A DNA stretch of 48,087 nt, from positions 1-48,087 of the forward strand of contig CACYWQ010000025.1 in assembly GCA_902778165.1 (NCBI GenBank). Direction: 5' to 3'. The DNA is from an uncultured Lachnospiraceae bacterium (GTDB lineage: Bacteria; Bacillota; Clostridia; Lachnospirales; Lachnospiraceae). A program made the translations under genes and the position numbers. The notes under the pieces are model-generated. The model had not been told where the DNA came from and made no database searches. It saw only the letters and a program-made list of their open reading frames with translations. How positions within the stretch are numbered: the first letter of the stretch is position 1; the number at the start of each line of letters is the position of its first letter. Shown here one piece after another: positions 15,695-25,015 of this stretch.

Positions 15695-16381
15695 TTATTT
15701 AAGACCCTTCTGCTCGCGCCTGATTGTTCTTATAATTGAGTTCTCCTGGTTCTTGACATGCACGTGTATGGCACGGCTTGCAAGCTCCGAATCTCTCATG
15801 GCAATTGCATCGGTAATCATACGATGCTCGGTGATAAGTGACTGCCATCCGGAATCATCCTTGATGTATTCAAATCTGTATCGATACATCTGCTCCGCAA
15901 GATTATTAACCATCTGAACCAGTCGATTATTACGGCTTGCTGCAAATATTATATCATGAAATGCAACGTCCGCGGAAGTGATGGCTCTGATATCACTGCT
16001 GTCTACGGCCTTCTCAAATTCAAGGCATGCTTCACGAAGTCTCTCGATCTCTTCATCGGTTATTCGCTCACAGGCAAGTTCTACTGCAAGTTCATCAAGT
16101 GCCAGACGTACTTCCAATACATCCGACATGCTCTTCTCGGTGATGTGAGCCACCTGTGCACCGCGCCTGGGCAACATCACTACAAGACCCTCAAGCTCAA
16201 GCTGCCTGATAGCCTCTCTTATGGGGGTACGTGACACACCGAGTTTCTCTGCCAAGTGTATCTCCATTAATCTTTCGCCCGGCTTAAGTTCTCCCGTAAG
16301 GATGGATTGCCTAAGTGTCTTAAATACCACATCTCTGAGAGGAAGAAATGCATCCGGATCTGAAATGTTTAAATACTCCAT
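15695..16381 (-). CDS. GntR family transcriptional regulator, FCD (FadR/VanR-like) type
   Basis: 228 residues. An N-terminal winged helix-turn-helix (about 15-80) contains ERLMEIHLAEKLGVSRTPIREAIRQLELEG, split here as LAEKLGVSRTPIREA plus IRQLELEGLV, the GntR signature. An all-helical FCD ligand domain follows (about 90-220), with the metal/ligand residues typical of the family (DVLEVRLALDE and FHDIIFAASRN). It lies 42 bases after ispE on the same strand, so it is probably cotranscribed. A TTGTATACAA palindrome at the ispE promoter is the kind of site FCD regulators bind, suggesting autoregulation; the same 14-mer lies at the sodium-symporter promoter. The ligand is probably a small organic acid but is not determined here. 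Confidence 0.88.
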   Translation of the reverse strand: MEYLNISDPDAFLPLRDVVFKTLRQSILTGELKPGERLMEIHLAEKLGVSRTPIREAIRQLELEGLVVMLPRRGAQVAHITEKSMSDVLEVRLALDELAVELACERITDEEIERLREACLEFEKAVDSSDIRAITSADVAFHDIIFAASRNNRLVQMVNNLAEQMYRYRFEYIKDDSGWQSLITEHRMITDAIAMRDSELASRAIHVHVKNQENSIIRTIRREQKGLK

Positions 16382-16423
16382 TAATTCTCCTTAACTTTGA
16401 TTGATGAAAAGGGCAGGTTGCAC

Positions 16424-17329
16424 TCAGGCAATAACCACGCCCTGAGTCGTTGGTCTGCATAAGTGAACCTGTTTGTATACATTATTACGTGCACAATCTC
16501 CGGGATTGTGCTTAGAAGACATGCCATTGGCGGCATCTTCGGCCTTTGATTTATCATCAAATAATGCATATACGGTCGGACCGCTTCCACTCATAAGTAC
16601 ACCCAAGGCACCGTATGACATAAGCGAAGACTTAATATCCAGTATCTCCGGATAACCCGTAGCGGTCACCTCTTCAAGAATATTACCTATGCCTGCCGCA
16701 ATACCTTTAATGGAACCTTGCTTAATAAGCATAGCCATCTTATGTGTATCAGGATGCGTGAGTTTATCATACGGAATCGCATCCAAATGCTCATATACAT
16801 ATTTGGTGGATACGTCAAACGGCGGTTTAACAAGTACTATGTAACAGTCGGGCATAGGATCCACAGGCGTTAATATCTCTCCAATTCCTTCCGCAAGACA
16901 TGTACCGCCTTGTATACAAAAAGGGATATCTGCCCCAAGTTTTGCCCCGATTGATTTAAGTTCATCAATACTCAGTCCATAGCCCATTAATTCATTGATC
17001 CCAATGAGTGCGGCGGCTGCGTCGGCACTTCCGCCGGCAAGACCGGCAGCCATGGGAATGTTCTTGCTTAAGTGCATCTTAAGGCCGTCATTTCGCCCGA
17101 CATGGGACATAAGAGCCTTGGCGGCACGAATTATCAGGTTGGAATCATCGCAGGGGAGAGTATTATTATCACAAGTGAGAATAATTGAGTCGCCCTGATT
17201 TTTCTCTATATCCAGTACATCATGAACGTCAACGGACTGCATGATCATACTGACTTCATGATATCCGTCGCTTCTTCGTTCTCTCACGTCCAATGTAAGA
17301 TTTATCTTGGCGTTTGCATACAGTCGCAT
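16424..17329 (-). CDS. ispE: 4-diphosphocytidyl-2-C-methyl-D-erythritol kinase
   Basis: 301 residues from the ATG at 17329, chosen because GGAGG lies 5 bases before it and the family begins with ANAKINLTLDV. IspE phosphorylates the 2-hydroxyl of CDP-ME in the MEP isoprenoid pathway. The GHMP-kinase ATP motif PMAAGLAGGSADAAAAL is intact, as are DIPFCIQGGT and the C-terminal LMSGSGPTVYALF. The length is normal. A 10-residue extension upstream of this ATG is possible but would start inside the operator. The gene is preceded by a TTGCGC/TATAAT promoter with an operator-like palindrome, and is followed by a GntR regulator gene. Confidence 0.93.
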   Translation of the reverse strand: MRLYANAKINLTLDVRERRSDGYHEVSMIMQSVDVHDVLDIEKNQGDSIILTCDNNTLPCDDSNLIIRAAKALMSHVGRNDGLKMHLSKNIPMAAGLAGGSADAAAALIGINELMGYGLSIDELKSIGAKLGADIPFCIQGGTCLAEGIGEILTPVDPMPDCYIVLVKPPFDVSTKYVYEHLDAIPYDKLTHPDTHKMAMLIKQGSIKGIAAGIGNILEEVTATGYPEILDIKSSLMSYGALGVLMSGSGPTVYALFDDKSKAEDAANGMSSKHNPGDCARNNVYKQVHLCRPTTQGVVIA

Positions 17330-17341
17330 ATTTACCTCCGT

Positions 17342-17355
17342 TTTGTATACAATGT
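17342..17355 (-). promoter_or_regulatory. candidate GntR operator at the ispE-gntR promoter
   Basis: TTTGTATACAATGT with the perfect palindrome TTGTATACAA at 17343-17352, just downstream of the expected transcription start. The same 14-mer occurs at 26831-26844 upstream of the sodium symporter. Confidence 0.6.
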
Positions 17356-17363
17356 GCAATATG

Positions 17364-17392
17364 ATTATAAATTATACGCAGACGCTGCGCAA
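17364..17392 (-). promoter_or_regulatory. sigma-A promoter of ispE-gntR
   Basis: Minus strand: TTGCGC (17392-17387), a 17-bp spacer and TATAAT (17369-17364). The start point should be near 17357, next to the TTGTATACAA palindrome. Confidence 0.65.
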
Positions 17393-17443
17393 GAGAATGT
17401 GGATCACGTTCGGCATTATTATAGGAAATAATGCAATAAAGTC

Positions 17444-17472
17444 TTTAAGTATATGCGCAAATATGGTATGAT
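17444..17472 (+). promoter_or_regulatory. candidate promoter of the trigger-factor-like lipoprotein run
   Basis: TTTAAG (17444-17449), a 17-bp spacer and TATGAT (17467-17472), about 60 bases before the ATG at 17532. Confidence 0.45.
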
Positions 17473-17531
17473 TTCAGAGGATTTGGGCTTGATTTTTGGG
17501 CCTGTAAATAATCGACACGAGGAGTAGAATT

Positions 17532-18635
17532 ATGAGAATTAACAGGAATATTAAGCCGATAGGGCGTCTTGCTCTTATCGGCGTTATAACTGCCGTGCTT
17601 GCCGGTTGCGGATATGATAACAACAGCAAGGACATGACCAAGATTGATGTGGACAAATACGTTACTTCAATAGGTGACTACAGCAATTTAAATGTCTCTG
17701 TGGACGCAAGAAAGGAAGTATCCGAAGAAGACGTTCAGAATTATATTAACTATGCATTGAGTCAGAAGACCGAGACAGTAAAGAGTGATAAGACTGTCGT
17801 AGAGAATGGTGATATAGTCAATATCGATTATGAAGGACTTAAGGACGGTGTTGCGTTTGATGGCGGTACGGCGACAGGATACGATCTTACAATCGGATCG
17901 GGTACGTTTATTCCCGGATTTGAGGATGGCTTAATTGGTCATGTGGTAGGTGAAGAAGTGGCGCTTGATGTTACTTTTCCTGAGAATTATCAGGCCAAAG
18001 ACCTTGCGGGTAAGCCTGTAGTATTTAACGTTAAGATAAATTACATAAGCGTTGAGCAGACTCCCGAACTTACCGATCAACTTGCGGCATCATATGGTAT
18101 TGAGAATGTAACAAATATAGAAGAGTACCGTGCGTATGTTAAGAATAATCTAAATATGGCGGAAGATAACAACCATCTGGCAGCCAAGAGAGATGCGATT
18201 CAGAATGCGCTAGTTGATATATGTACATTTGCGGATGTTAAGGACCTTGGGCTGTATCAGTTCTATATTGAGCAGATCAAGGCACAGACTAAACAAATGG
18301 CCGACAGTTACGGAGTAAAACTTGAAGAAGTTGTATCCGTTATGTATGGAATCAGCATGGAAGAGTATGAGAATACGATAGCAGAGCAGGCGGAGTTACT
18401 TGTTAAGGGTACACTTGCATGTGCCAAGGTAGCCAAGGATCAGAAGATTAAGTTATCCGATGAAGAGTTTGAAGAGCAACTTGCTTCGGAAGCAACGGAA
18501 TTCGGATATCCGTCCGTTGATGAATTCAAGGCGGCTATCAATGAAGAGGATTATAGGAATTATCTGCTTCAGATGAAAGTAGTGGATAAGTTATTGGAGA
18601 CTGCAACCGTTACGGAAGTAAATAACGGTCAGTAG
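17532..18635 (+). CDS. lipoprotein with FKBP-type and trigger-factor C-terminal domains
   Basis: 367 residues. A signal peptide with lipobox (LAGC, Cys near residue 26) implies export and lipid anchoring. An FKBP/trigger-factor peptidyl-prolyl isomerase domain follows (about 85-175: [20 protein letters not shown] and [11 protein letters not shown], with HVVGEE and FPENY), then a helical region like the trigger factor chaperone arms (about 180-355). The ribosome-binding N-terminal domain of true trigger factor is missing. It is probably an extracytoplasmic foldase comparable in role to PrsA, an inference from domain content. The RBS is GAGGAG. It is followed by asnS after 13 bases. Confidence 0.85.
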   Translation: MRINRNIKPIGRLALIGVITAVLAGCGYDNNSKDMTKIDVDKYVTSIGDYSNLNVSVDARKEVSEEDVQNYINYALSQKTETVKSDKTVVENGDIVNIDYEGLKDGVAFDGGTATGYDLTIGSGTFIPGFEDGLIGHVVGEEVALDVTFPENYQAKDLAGKPVVFNVKINYISVEQTPELTDQLAASYGIENVTNIEEYRAYVKNNLNMAEDNNHLAAKRDAIQNALVDICTFADVKDLGLYQFYIEQIKAQTKQMADSYGVKLEEVVSVMYGISMEEYENTIAEQAELLVKGTLACAKVAKDQKIKLSDEEFEEQLASEATEFGYPSVDEFKAAINEEDYRNYLLQMKVVDKLLETATVTEVNNGQ

Positions 18636-18648
18636 GAGGATAGGTCAG

Positions 18649-20040
18649 ATGGATTTGGTTAATATAAGAGATTTATACAGAGATAAAGAGAAATATACGG
18701 ATAAGGAGATTACCGTAGGAGGCTGGCTTCGCGGTAACAGAGATTCCAAGACTTTCGGATTCCTGGTTGTTAATGACGGCACATTCTTTGAGACATTGCA
18801 GGTAGTGTATTCGGATGCACTTCCTAATTTCGATGCGATCACTAGGCTTAATGTCGGAGCGGCCGTGATAGCCAAGGGTACAATCGTAGCTACACCCGAT
18901 GCCAAGCAGCCTTTTGAGATGCAGGCAAGCGAGATTGTTATAGAAGGTGAGTCAACCGCAGATTATCCATTACAGAAGAAAAGACATACATTTGAATACC
19001 TGCGCACCATTACCCACTTAAGAGCCAGGACGAACACCTTCGAAGCGGTATTCAGAGTACGTTCGGTTGCGGCTTATGCCATTCATAAGTTCTTCCAGGA
19101 GAGAGATTTCGTATATGTTCATACTCCCATTATCACGGGAAGTGACTGTGAGGGTGCGGGCGAGATGTTCCAGGTCACAACGATGGATCTTAACGATATC
19201 CCCCGTACTGAAGACGGAGCAGTTGATTATTCTAAGGACTTCTACGGCAAGCAGACCAACCTTACGGTCAGCGGTCAGCTCAATGTTGAGACGTATGCGT
19301 TCGCATTTAAGAACGTGTATACATTCGGTCCCACATTCCGCGCCGAGAATTCCAATACAACAAGACATGCCGCAGAGTTCTGGATGATTGAGCCTGAGAT
19401 ATGCTTCGCAGATCTTAAGGATGACATGATACTAGCCGAGAGCATGCTTAAGTATGTCATCAATTATGTGCTTGAGCATTGTCCTGAGGAGATGAACTTC
19501 TTTAACAACTTTGTTGATAAGGGCCTTATTGAGAGACTTAAGCATGTAGCCACATCCGAGTTCGGACATGTGACATATACGGATGCAATTAAGATCCTTG
19601 AGAAACATAATGATGAATTTGACTATAAGGTATATTGGGGATGTGATCTGCAGACAGAGCATGAGAGATACTTAACCGAGAAGGAATTCGGAAGACCTGT
19701 ATTCGTAACGGATTATCCCAAGGAGATCAAGGCATTTTACATGAAGCTTAATGACGACGGTAAGACCGTTGCCGCCTGTGATTGTCTGGTACCCGGAATC
19801 GGTGAGATTATCGGAGGTTCGCAGAGAGAGGATGATTACGATCTTCTGCTTAAGCGTATGGAAGAGTGCGGACTTAACAAGGACGACTATGAATTCTATT
19901 CAGACCTCCGTAAGTACGGTTCAGTCAGACATGCGGGATTCGGTCTTGGATTTGAGAGATGTATCATGTACTTAACGGGTATGGGCAATATTCGTGACGT
20001 CATTCCGTTCCCTCGTACCGTGGGCAATTGTGATCTGTAA
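18649..20040 (+). CDS. asnS: asparaginyl-tRNA synthetase
   Basis: 463 residues, the standard length. This class II synthetase has an N-terminal OB-fold anticodon-binding domain (about 1-110) and catalytic motifs: motif 2 around [21 protein letters not shown], split as [12 protein letters not shown] and AEFWMIEPE, and motif 3 [15 protein letters not shown]. The lack of an AspRS-type extension and the TRHAAEFWM sequence indicate AsnRS rather than AspRS. It charges tRNA-Asn, one copy of which opens this window. The start has an AGGAGGATAGG site. It is flanked by the trigger-factor-like gene and a peptidase gene, both on the same strand. Confidence 0.95.
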   Translation: MDLVNIRDLYRDKEKYTDKEITVGGWLRGNRDSKTFGFLVVNDGTFFETLQVVYSDALPNFDAITRLNVGAAVIAKGTIVATPDAKQPFEMQASEIVIEGESTADYPLQKKRHTFEYLRTITHLRARTNTFEAVFRVRSVAAYAIHKFFQERDFVYVHTPIITGSDCEGAGEMFQVTTMDLNDIPRTEDGAVDYSKDFYGKQTNLTVSGQLNVETYAFAFKNVYTFGPTFRAENSNTTRHAAEFWMIEPEICFADLKDDMILAESMLKYVINYVLEHCPEEMNFFNNFVDKGLIERLKHVATSEFGHVTYTDAIKILEKHNDEFDYKVYWGCDLQTEHERYLTEKEFGRPVFVTDYPKEIKAFYMKLNDDGKTVAACDCLVPGIGEIIGGSQREDDYDLLLKRMEECGLNKDDYEFYSDLRKYGSVRHAGFGLGFERCIMYLTGMGNIRDVIPFPRTVGNCDL

Positions 20041-20065
20041 GCATATTAAGAGGCGGTCAGTTTAG

Positions 20066-21271
20066 GTGAAGAGAAGAGTCCTACAGGCAGTTCTTAGCTT
20101 AATATTGATTCTGAGTCTTCCCATGAGTGTCTACGGGACGACTATTGATGAACTTAAGCAACAGCAGAAGGAGACCCAGAAACAGCTCGATGAGACCAAC
20201 AGCAATATCAACTCTCTTACGCAGCAGAAGAAGGGAATAACTGCCGAGATAGAGGCGATTGACGACGAACTGGTGGAAGTGATGGCGTCAGTCAGCATCT
20301 TAGAGGATGAGATAGAAGATATCAAAGGCAAGATAGAGGATAAGAAGGCTGAGGTGGATGCCAAGGCCAAGGAATACGAAGAAGCCAAGGCAACTGAAGA
20401 AGCACAGTATGAGGCGATGAAGAAGCGTATCAAGTTCATGTATGAACGCGGAGATTATACTTATGTGCAGCTTTTGGTGGAAGCCAAGAATCTCTCGGAT
20501 CTTGTCAATAAGACGGAATACATAGAGAAGCTATACGAATACGATCGTAAGATGCTTATCAAGTTCCAGGAGATTAAGCAGGCAGTAGCGGATGCCAAGG
20601 CGGCTTTGGAGGAACAGCAGGCAGAGCTGGAGGAGCAGGAAGAGGAACTTCAGGTTAGTTTGACTGAACTTGCTGAGGAGAAGGAATCCTTGGATACATT
20701 GATGGCACAGAAGAAGCAGGAAGCTGCTAATTACGATACAGCCATCAGCAAGGCCAAGCAGGATGCAGCCGCATATAAGGCCAAGATTAAACAACAGAAC
20801 AGTGAGATACGTAAGCTGGAGGCCGAAGAAGCAGCTAAGAAGGCAGCGACATCTGCCTCATCCGGCAGGAAAGGCAGTGCCTATAATGTCGATTCGGCTT
20901 CTGTTATAAGCAGTTCAGGCGGAAGTGCATCGGGCAAAGAAATAGCATCCTATGCATGCAGATATGTGGGCGGACCTTATGTGTCAGGCGGAACGTCGCT
21001 TACGGACGGCTGTGATTGTTCGGGCTTTACTTATGCTGTATATAAGGCGTTCGGATACAGCATCCCGCGTACTTCAACTGCTCAGAGAAGCGTTGGTTAC
21101 GGAGTCAATTATTCGGAGGCACAGCCCGGGGATATAATATGTTACGCGGGACATGTGGCGCTGTATATCGGTAATGGACAGATAGTCCATGCAAGTACGC
21201 CAAGTACGGGAATCAAGTACGGCTATGCAACCTACAAGGAGATATTGGCTGTACGAAGAGTCGTGGATTAA
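20066..21271 (+). CDS. secreted coiled-coil NlpC/P60 peptidoglycan endopeptidase
   Basis: 401 residues starting with GTG, with AAGAGG upstream. A signal peptide (about 1-24) is followed by a long coiled coil (about 27-115 and 155-260) rich in Gln, Glu and Lys, like the PcsB/CwlO type of hydrolase controlled by FtsEX. A Ser/Gly linker comes next, then an NlpC/P60 domain (about 290-401) with catalytic Cys in DCSGFTYAVY, His in GHVALYIG and a polar third residue in IVHAS. It should cut the gamma-D-Glu to diamino acid bond in peptidoglycan stem peptides. The coiled coil probably keeps it inactive until recruited; that mechanism is inferred from the family. Confidence 0.92.
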   Translation: MKRRVLQAVLSLILILSLPMSVYGTTIDELKQQQKETQKQLDETNSNINSLTQQKKGITAEIEAIDDELVEVMASVSILEDEIEDIKGKIEDKKAEVDAKAKEYEEAKATEEAQYEAMKKRIKFMYERGDYTYVQLLVEAKNLSDLVNKTEYIEKLYEYDRKMLIKFQEIKQAVADAKAALEEQQAELEEQEEELQVSLTELAEEKESLDTLMAQKKQEAANYDTAISKAKQDAAAYKAKIKQQNSEIRKLEAEEAAKKAATSASSGRKGSAYNVDSASVISSSGGSASGKEIASYACRYVGGPYVSGGTSLTDGCDCSGFTYAVYKAFGYSIPRTSTAQRSVGYGVNYSEAQPGDIICYAGHVALYIGNGQIVHASTPSTGIKYGYATYKEILAVRRVVD

Positions 21272-21308
21272 TATTTGAATTAGTTAACATAACACAGAGG
21301 AGAAGAAC

Positions 21309-22793
21309 ATGGATTCTAAGGAACTGGTACTCGTAATAGACTTTGGCGGCCAGTACAACCAGTTGGTTGCAAGGCGAGTCAGAGAATGTAACGTATACTG
21401 TGAGATTACTTCATACAGGACACCTCTTGATAAGATCAAAGAGATGGCACCCAAGGGAATAATCCTTACGGGCGGTCCCAACAGCTGTTATGAGCAGGGT
21501 GCTCCGAGCTGTTCCAAGGAACTGTTTAATCTGGGTATCCCTGTACTGGGATTATGTTACGGTGCTCAGCTTATGCATCTGGTGCTTGGCGGTGAAGTTA
21601 AGCGTGCCGATCACAGAGAGTACGGACATACTGATATTGAGATAGACAATACAACTGCACTTATGGCAGATGTACCTAAGAATACGACATGTTGGATGAG
21701 CCATAATGATTACATATCAAGAATGGCTGAGGGATTTGTAAGTATCGCACATACGGACAACTGTCCCGTTGCGGCTGCGCAGAATGAAGCGGCAGGACTG
21801 TATTCCATTCAGTTCCATCCCGAAGTATTACACACTCCGGAAGGAACTAAGATGTTATATAATTTCGTTCGCAACATCTGCGGATGTAAGGGCGATTGGA
21901 GAATGGATTCATTCGTTGAAGAGAGTATCCGTGCCATCAGAGAGAAGGTTGGTAACGGTCGTGTATTATGCGCATTATCCGGCGGAGTGGATTCATCGGT
22001 AGCGGCAGTGCTTCTGTCCAAAGCAGTGGGCAAGCAGCTTACATGTGTATTTGTTGATCACGGTCTTCTTCGTAAGAATGAAGGAGATGAAGTTGAAGCC
22101 GTATTCGGACCCAACGGACCTTATGACCTTAACTTTATTCGTGTTAATGCGGCAGACAGATATTATGAGAAGCTTAAAGGTGTAGAGGAACCTGAGCGTA
22201 AGCGTAAGATAATAGGTGAAGAATTCATTCGTGTATTCGAAGAGGAAGCCAAGAAGATAGGAACAGTTGATTTCCTGGTTCAGGGTACCATCTATCCTGA
22301 TGTTGTTGAATCAGGTCTTGGCGGTGAATCTGCGGTGATTAAATCTCATCATAATGTCGGAGGTCTTCCCGATCATGTTCTTGAACTCGGTATACCGAAG
22401 AACCTGGTATTCCGTCAGCCATTCCCCGGCCCGGGACTCGGTATCCGTATAATCGGTGAGGTAACAGCCGAGAAGGTTCGCATAGTTCAGGATGCCGATG
22501 CAATATTCAGAGAAGAAGTTGGCAAGGCAACCGGAGATTGGATTCCCGATCAGTATTTTGCAGCACTTACCAATATGCGTTCCGTTGGTGTTATGGGTGA
22601 TGAGAGAACTTATGATTATGCCGTTGTTCTTCGCGGCGTGAAGACGATAGATTTCATGACGGCCGATGCCGCACAGATTCCGTGGGAAGTATTACAGACA
22701 ACAATGAGTCGTATTATCAATGAGGTCAGGGGAGTTAACAGAGTACTCTTCGATATCACGAGTAAGCCCCCCGGCACCATAGAAATGGAGTAG
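21309..22793 (+). CDS. guaA: GMP synthase (glutamine-hydrolysing), with an apparent internal deletion
   Basis: 494 residues. The class I glutamine amidotransferase domain (1-190) has the nucleophile Cys in LGLCYGAQ and the His/Glu pair in FHPEV. The ATP-pyrophosphatase domain has the P-loop SGGVDSS, and the C-terminal dimerisation domain ends [10 protein letters not shown]. The reaction is XMP + Gln + ATP to GMP. Between VGGLPDHV and LELGIP, near residue 355, about 20 residues present in the GuaA proteins I know (the EPLR-x-LFKDEVR helix) are missing, in frame; total length is correspondingly short of the usual 510-515. Whether the enzyme still works is unclear. The RBS is AGAGGAGAAG. The following kinase gene starts 3 bases after the stop. 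Confidence 0.9.
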   Translation: MDSKELVLVIDFGGQYNQLVARRVRECNVYCEITSYRTPLDKIKEMAPKGIILTGGPNSCYEQGAPSCSKELFNLGIPVLGLCYGAQLMHLVLGGEVKRADHREYGHTDIEIDNTTALMADVPKNTTCWMSHNDYISRMAEGFVSIAHTDNCPVAAAQNEAAGLYSIQFHPEVLHTPEGTKMLYNFVRNICGCKGDWRMDSFVEESIRAIREKVGNGRVLCALSGGVDSSVAAVLLSKAVGKQLTCVFVDHGLLRKNEGDEVEAVFGPNGPYDLNFIRVNAADRYYEKLKGVEEPERKRKIIGEEFIRVFEEEAKKIGTVDFLVQGTIYPDVVESGLGGESAVIKSHHNVGGLPDHVLELGIPKNLVFRQPFPGPGLGIRIIGEVTAEKVRIVQDADAIFREEVGKATGDWIPDQYFAALTNMRSVGVMGDERTYDYAVVLRGVKTIDFMTADAAQIPWEVLQTTMSRIINEVRGVNRVLFDITSKPPGTIEME

Positions 22794-22796
22794 GAA

Positions 22797-24989
22797 ATGA
22801 CCTTTGAGCATGTAGAGAGTGTTTACTGCCTGATAATTAATGTAGCCGCTCTGATGATATGTCTGTTCCAGTATATATCCAAGCCGCGTAAGACTTGGAC
22901 TTATTCGATTGTCTTCTTTCTGACCAATCTTCTGTCCAATTATTACTGGTGTGTATACATGCTTGTTATGGGCGATTATCCGAATGTCTCGTCATTCTTT
23001 GCATACTTCGGATGGAATGTGGCATTTGTAGTTCTGCCTATGATGCTCTATCGTATAAGGTATGAGGAGGAGAAAGGCTTCTTCTCTCCCTTATGTCTTA
23101 TTCCGGTTCCGCTTAATATTCTTCAGTTCTTAATATATATTCAGTACGGCGGAATATTCAATAATGTTTGGCAAGGTGTTTTATCTACCCTGGCCGTCTG
23201 CATATCGCTTAATTCGATTATTTATTATCTTAAGAATAAGAAATCCGGAGCCAAAGTTCCCTATATGGCAATCGTCGGTGTCGTATATGTGACACTGGAA
23301 TATATTATGTGGACGTCGTCGTGTTATGACTGGCCGTCTGAGTGGCTCTACCCGTATAACTACGCTTCGATAGTCGAGGCGCTTACATATATCTTCTTCC
23401 CCTTGGCACTTGTTAAGACATATGAGGTACTTGGTAAGAAGGGACACAGTGTATCCGAACATTTGCAGAAGATATTCAGACCGTTATTTATTGGCGTGAT
23501 AGTTGTTTGCTGTGTGGGCGGATACTTCTTGGCCATATGGATGCGTAATACTCTTATTGACGGAATCAATAAGACAGGTGATGCCGATCCGTTCAAGGTC
23601 ATAGCTGTTATGCTTTTTGTCGTATCGGTTATAATTGTCTTCTTCTCACTTATAATTATTCTTGTTATCAGTCTGGAATACAGAGCATTCGAGAGCAGGG
23701 AACTTAAGGAAGCCAAGATAATTGCCGAGCGTTCCAATGCAGCCAAGAGTGAATTCTTGGCTAATATGTCGCATGAGATAAGAACCCCTCTTAATGCCGT
23801 GCTTGGAATGAATGAGATGATTCTTGAAGAGAGTCTCAAAGGGAGAGATTTCCTGCCTGAGGATGAGCAGAAGATCAGGGAGATATTTGCGGACATCTGT
23901 AATTATTCCGGTAATATCAACAGCGCCGGTAACAATCTGCTGTCAATAATCAATGATATTCTGGATCTATCCAAGATAGAAGCCGGCAAGATGGAGATTG
24001 TTGATGCGGATTATAAGCTAAGTTCTGTTATCAATGATGTAAGTAATATGGTTGCATTCAAGGCCAAAGCCAAAGAACTTGAATTTGATGTGGATGTGGA
24101 AGCGACCATACCGGACGGACTTAACGGCGATGAAGTCAGAATTCGTCAGATCATAACCAATATCCTGAATAATTCGGTTAAATATACCAAGAAGGGAACC
24201 GTCAGTCTTAATGTCAGAGCTAAGAGGCATGCTGCGGGAGAAGACGGTAAGGATCTGGATCTTATAATCAATATCAAGGATACCGGTATAGGTATCAAGC
24301 AGGAGGATATTGAGAAGTTATTTAAGAAGTTTGAGAGAGTCGACATTCAGAAGAACAGTACAATAGAAGGTACCGGATTGGGACTTACGATAACCAAGAG
24401 TCTTCTTGATATGATGGGCGGTACAATTAATGTGGAGAGTACTTACGGTCAGGGATCGTTATTTACAATAGTTATTCCTCAGAAGACGGTATCGTTTGAA
24501 CCCATAGGTGATTTCCGTGCCAAATTCGAGAAGACAATAAGCGAGAGAAAGGCAAGAAAGGAATCCTTCCGTGCACCTGATGCGCATATTCTTGTGGTTG
24601 ATGATACAAGAATGAATCTTACCGTTGCCAAGGGCTTATTAAGAAATACCGGCATAAATATCGATACCGCGGACAGCGGAAGAGAGGCCATAGAACTTGC
24701 GACCAAGAATGTCTATGATATTATCTTCATGGATCAGCGTATGCCTGAGATGGACGGTGTTACAGCCATGCATGCCATTAAGGATGCCAAGGATAATCCT
24801 AATTCCAAGGTGCCGTTTATTTGCTTGACGGCAGATGCGGTAAGCGGTGCGAGGGAAAGATATATAGCGGAAGGATTCGACGATTATCTTACCAAGCCCA
24901 TAGACAGTAATGAACTTGAGAAGATGATAATCAAATATCTTCCCAAAGAGAAAATAAGTGAAATAAAAGGTGCGATCAGGAAAGACTGA
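22797..24989 (+). CDS. hybrid sensor histidine kinase with receiver domain
   Basis: 730 residues. The N-terminal 295 residues hold about eight hydrophobic helices with no large extracytoplasmic domain, suggesting a membrane-embedded sensor. A HisKA domain carries the H-box NMSHEIRTPLNAV (His326), followed by a HATPase domain with N-box IITNILNNSVKYTKKG and G-boxes DTGIGI and GTGLGL. A C-terminal receiver domain (about 595-715) has phosphoacceptor Asp646 (FMDQRMPEMDG) and conserved Lys in LTKP. No output domain or partner regulator is nearby, so the phosphorelay target is unknown. The ATG is 3 bases after guaA with GGAG overlapping the guaA stop, implying coupled expression. Confidence 0.92.
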   Translation: MTFEHVESVYCLIINVAALMICLFQYISKPRKTWTYSIVFFLTNLLSNYYWCVYMLVMGDYPNVSSFFAYFGWNVAFVVLPMMLYRIRYEEEKGFFSPLCLIPVPLNILQFLIYIQYGGIFNNVWQGVLSTLAVCISLNSIIYYLKNKKSGAKVPYMAIVGVVYVTLEYIMWTSSCYDWPSEWLYPYNYASIVEALTYIFFPLALVKTYEVLGKKGHSVSEHLQKIFRPLFIGVIVVCCVGGYFLAIWMRNTLIDGINKTGDADPFKVIAVMLFVVSVIIVFFSLIIILVISLEYRAFESRELKEAKIIAERSNAAKSEFLANMSHEIRTPLNAVLGMNEMILEESLKGRDFLPEDEQKIREIFADICNYSGNINSAGNNLLSIINDILDLSKIEAGKMEIVDADYKLSSVINDVSNMVAFKAKAKELEFDVDVEATIPDGLNGDEVRIRQIITNILNNSVKYTKKGTVSLNVRAKRHAAGEDGKDLDLIINIKDTGIGIKQEDIEKLFKKFERVDIQKNSTIEGTGLGLTITKSLLDMMGGTINVESTYGQGSLFTIVIPQKTVSFEPIGDFRAKFEKTISERKARKESFRAPDAHILVVDDTRMNLTVAKGLLRNTGINIDTADSGREAIELATKNVYDIIFMDQRMPEMDGVTAMHAIKDAKDNPNSKVPFICLTADAVSGARERYIAEGFDDYLTKPIDSNELEKMIIKYLPKEKISEIKGAIRKD

Positions 24990-24998
24990 CGCACCTTT
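24966..24998. terminator. terminator overlapping the end of the hybrid kinase gene
   Basis: Stem AAAGGTGCG (24966-24974) with CGCACCTTT (24990-24998), overlapping the kinase stop codon. It can also stop the convergent SulP transcript. Confidence 0.75.
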
Positions 24999-25015
24999 CC
25001 TATATTTATATCTGA

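Noticed and set aside
16414-16448. Inverted repeat ACTCAGG/CCTGAGT at the end of ispE as a terminator
   Set aside because: No T run follows on the minus strand, and the GntR gene begins 42 bases on; it may be a weak attenuating hairpin at most.
16910-16919. A further TTGTATACAA, inside ispE
   Set aside because: It encodes the conserved PFCIQGG motif of IspE, so the match is probably a by-product of coding sequence and not an operator.
21272-21308. Purine riboswitch upstream of guaA
   Set aside because: Only 37 bases separate it from the peptidase gene, too short for a riboswitch, and no aptamer-like stems are visible.
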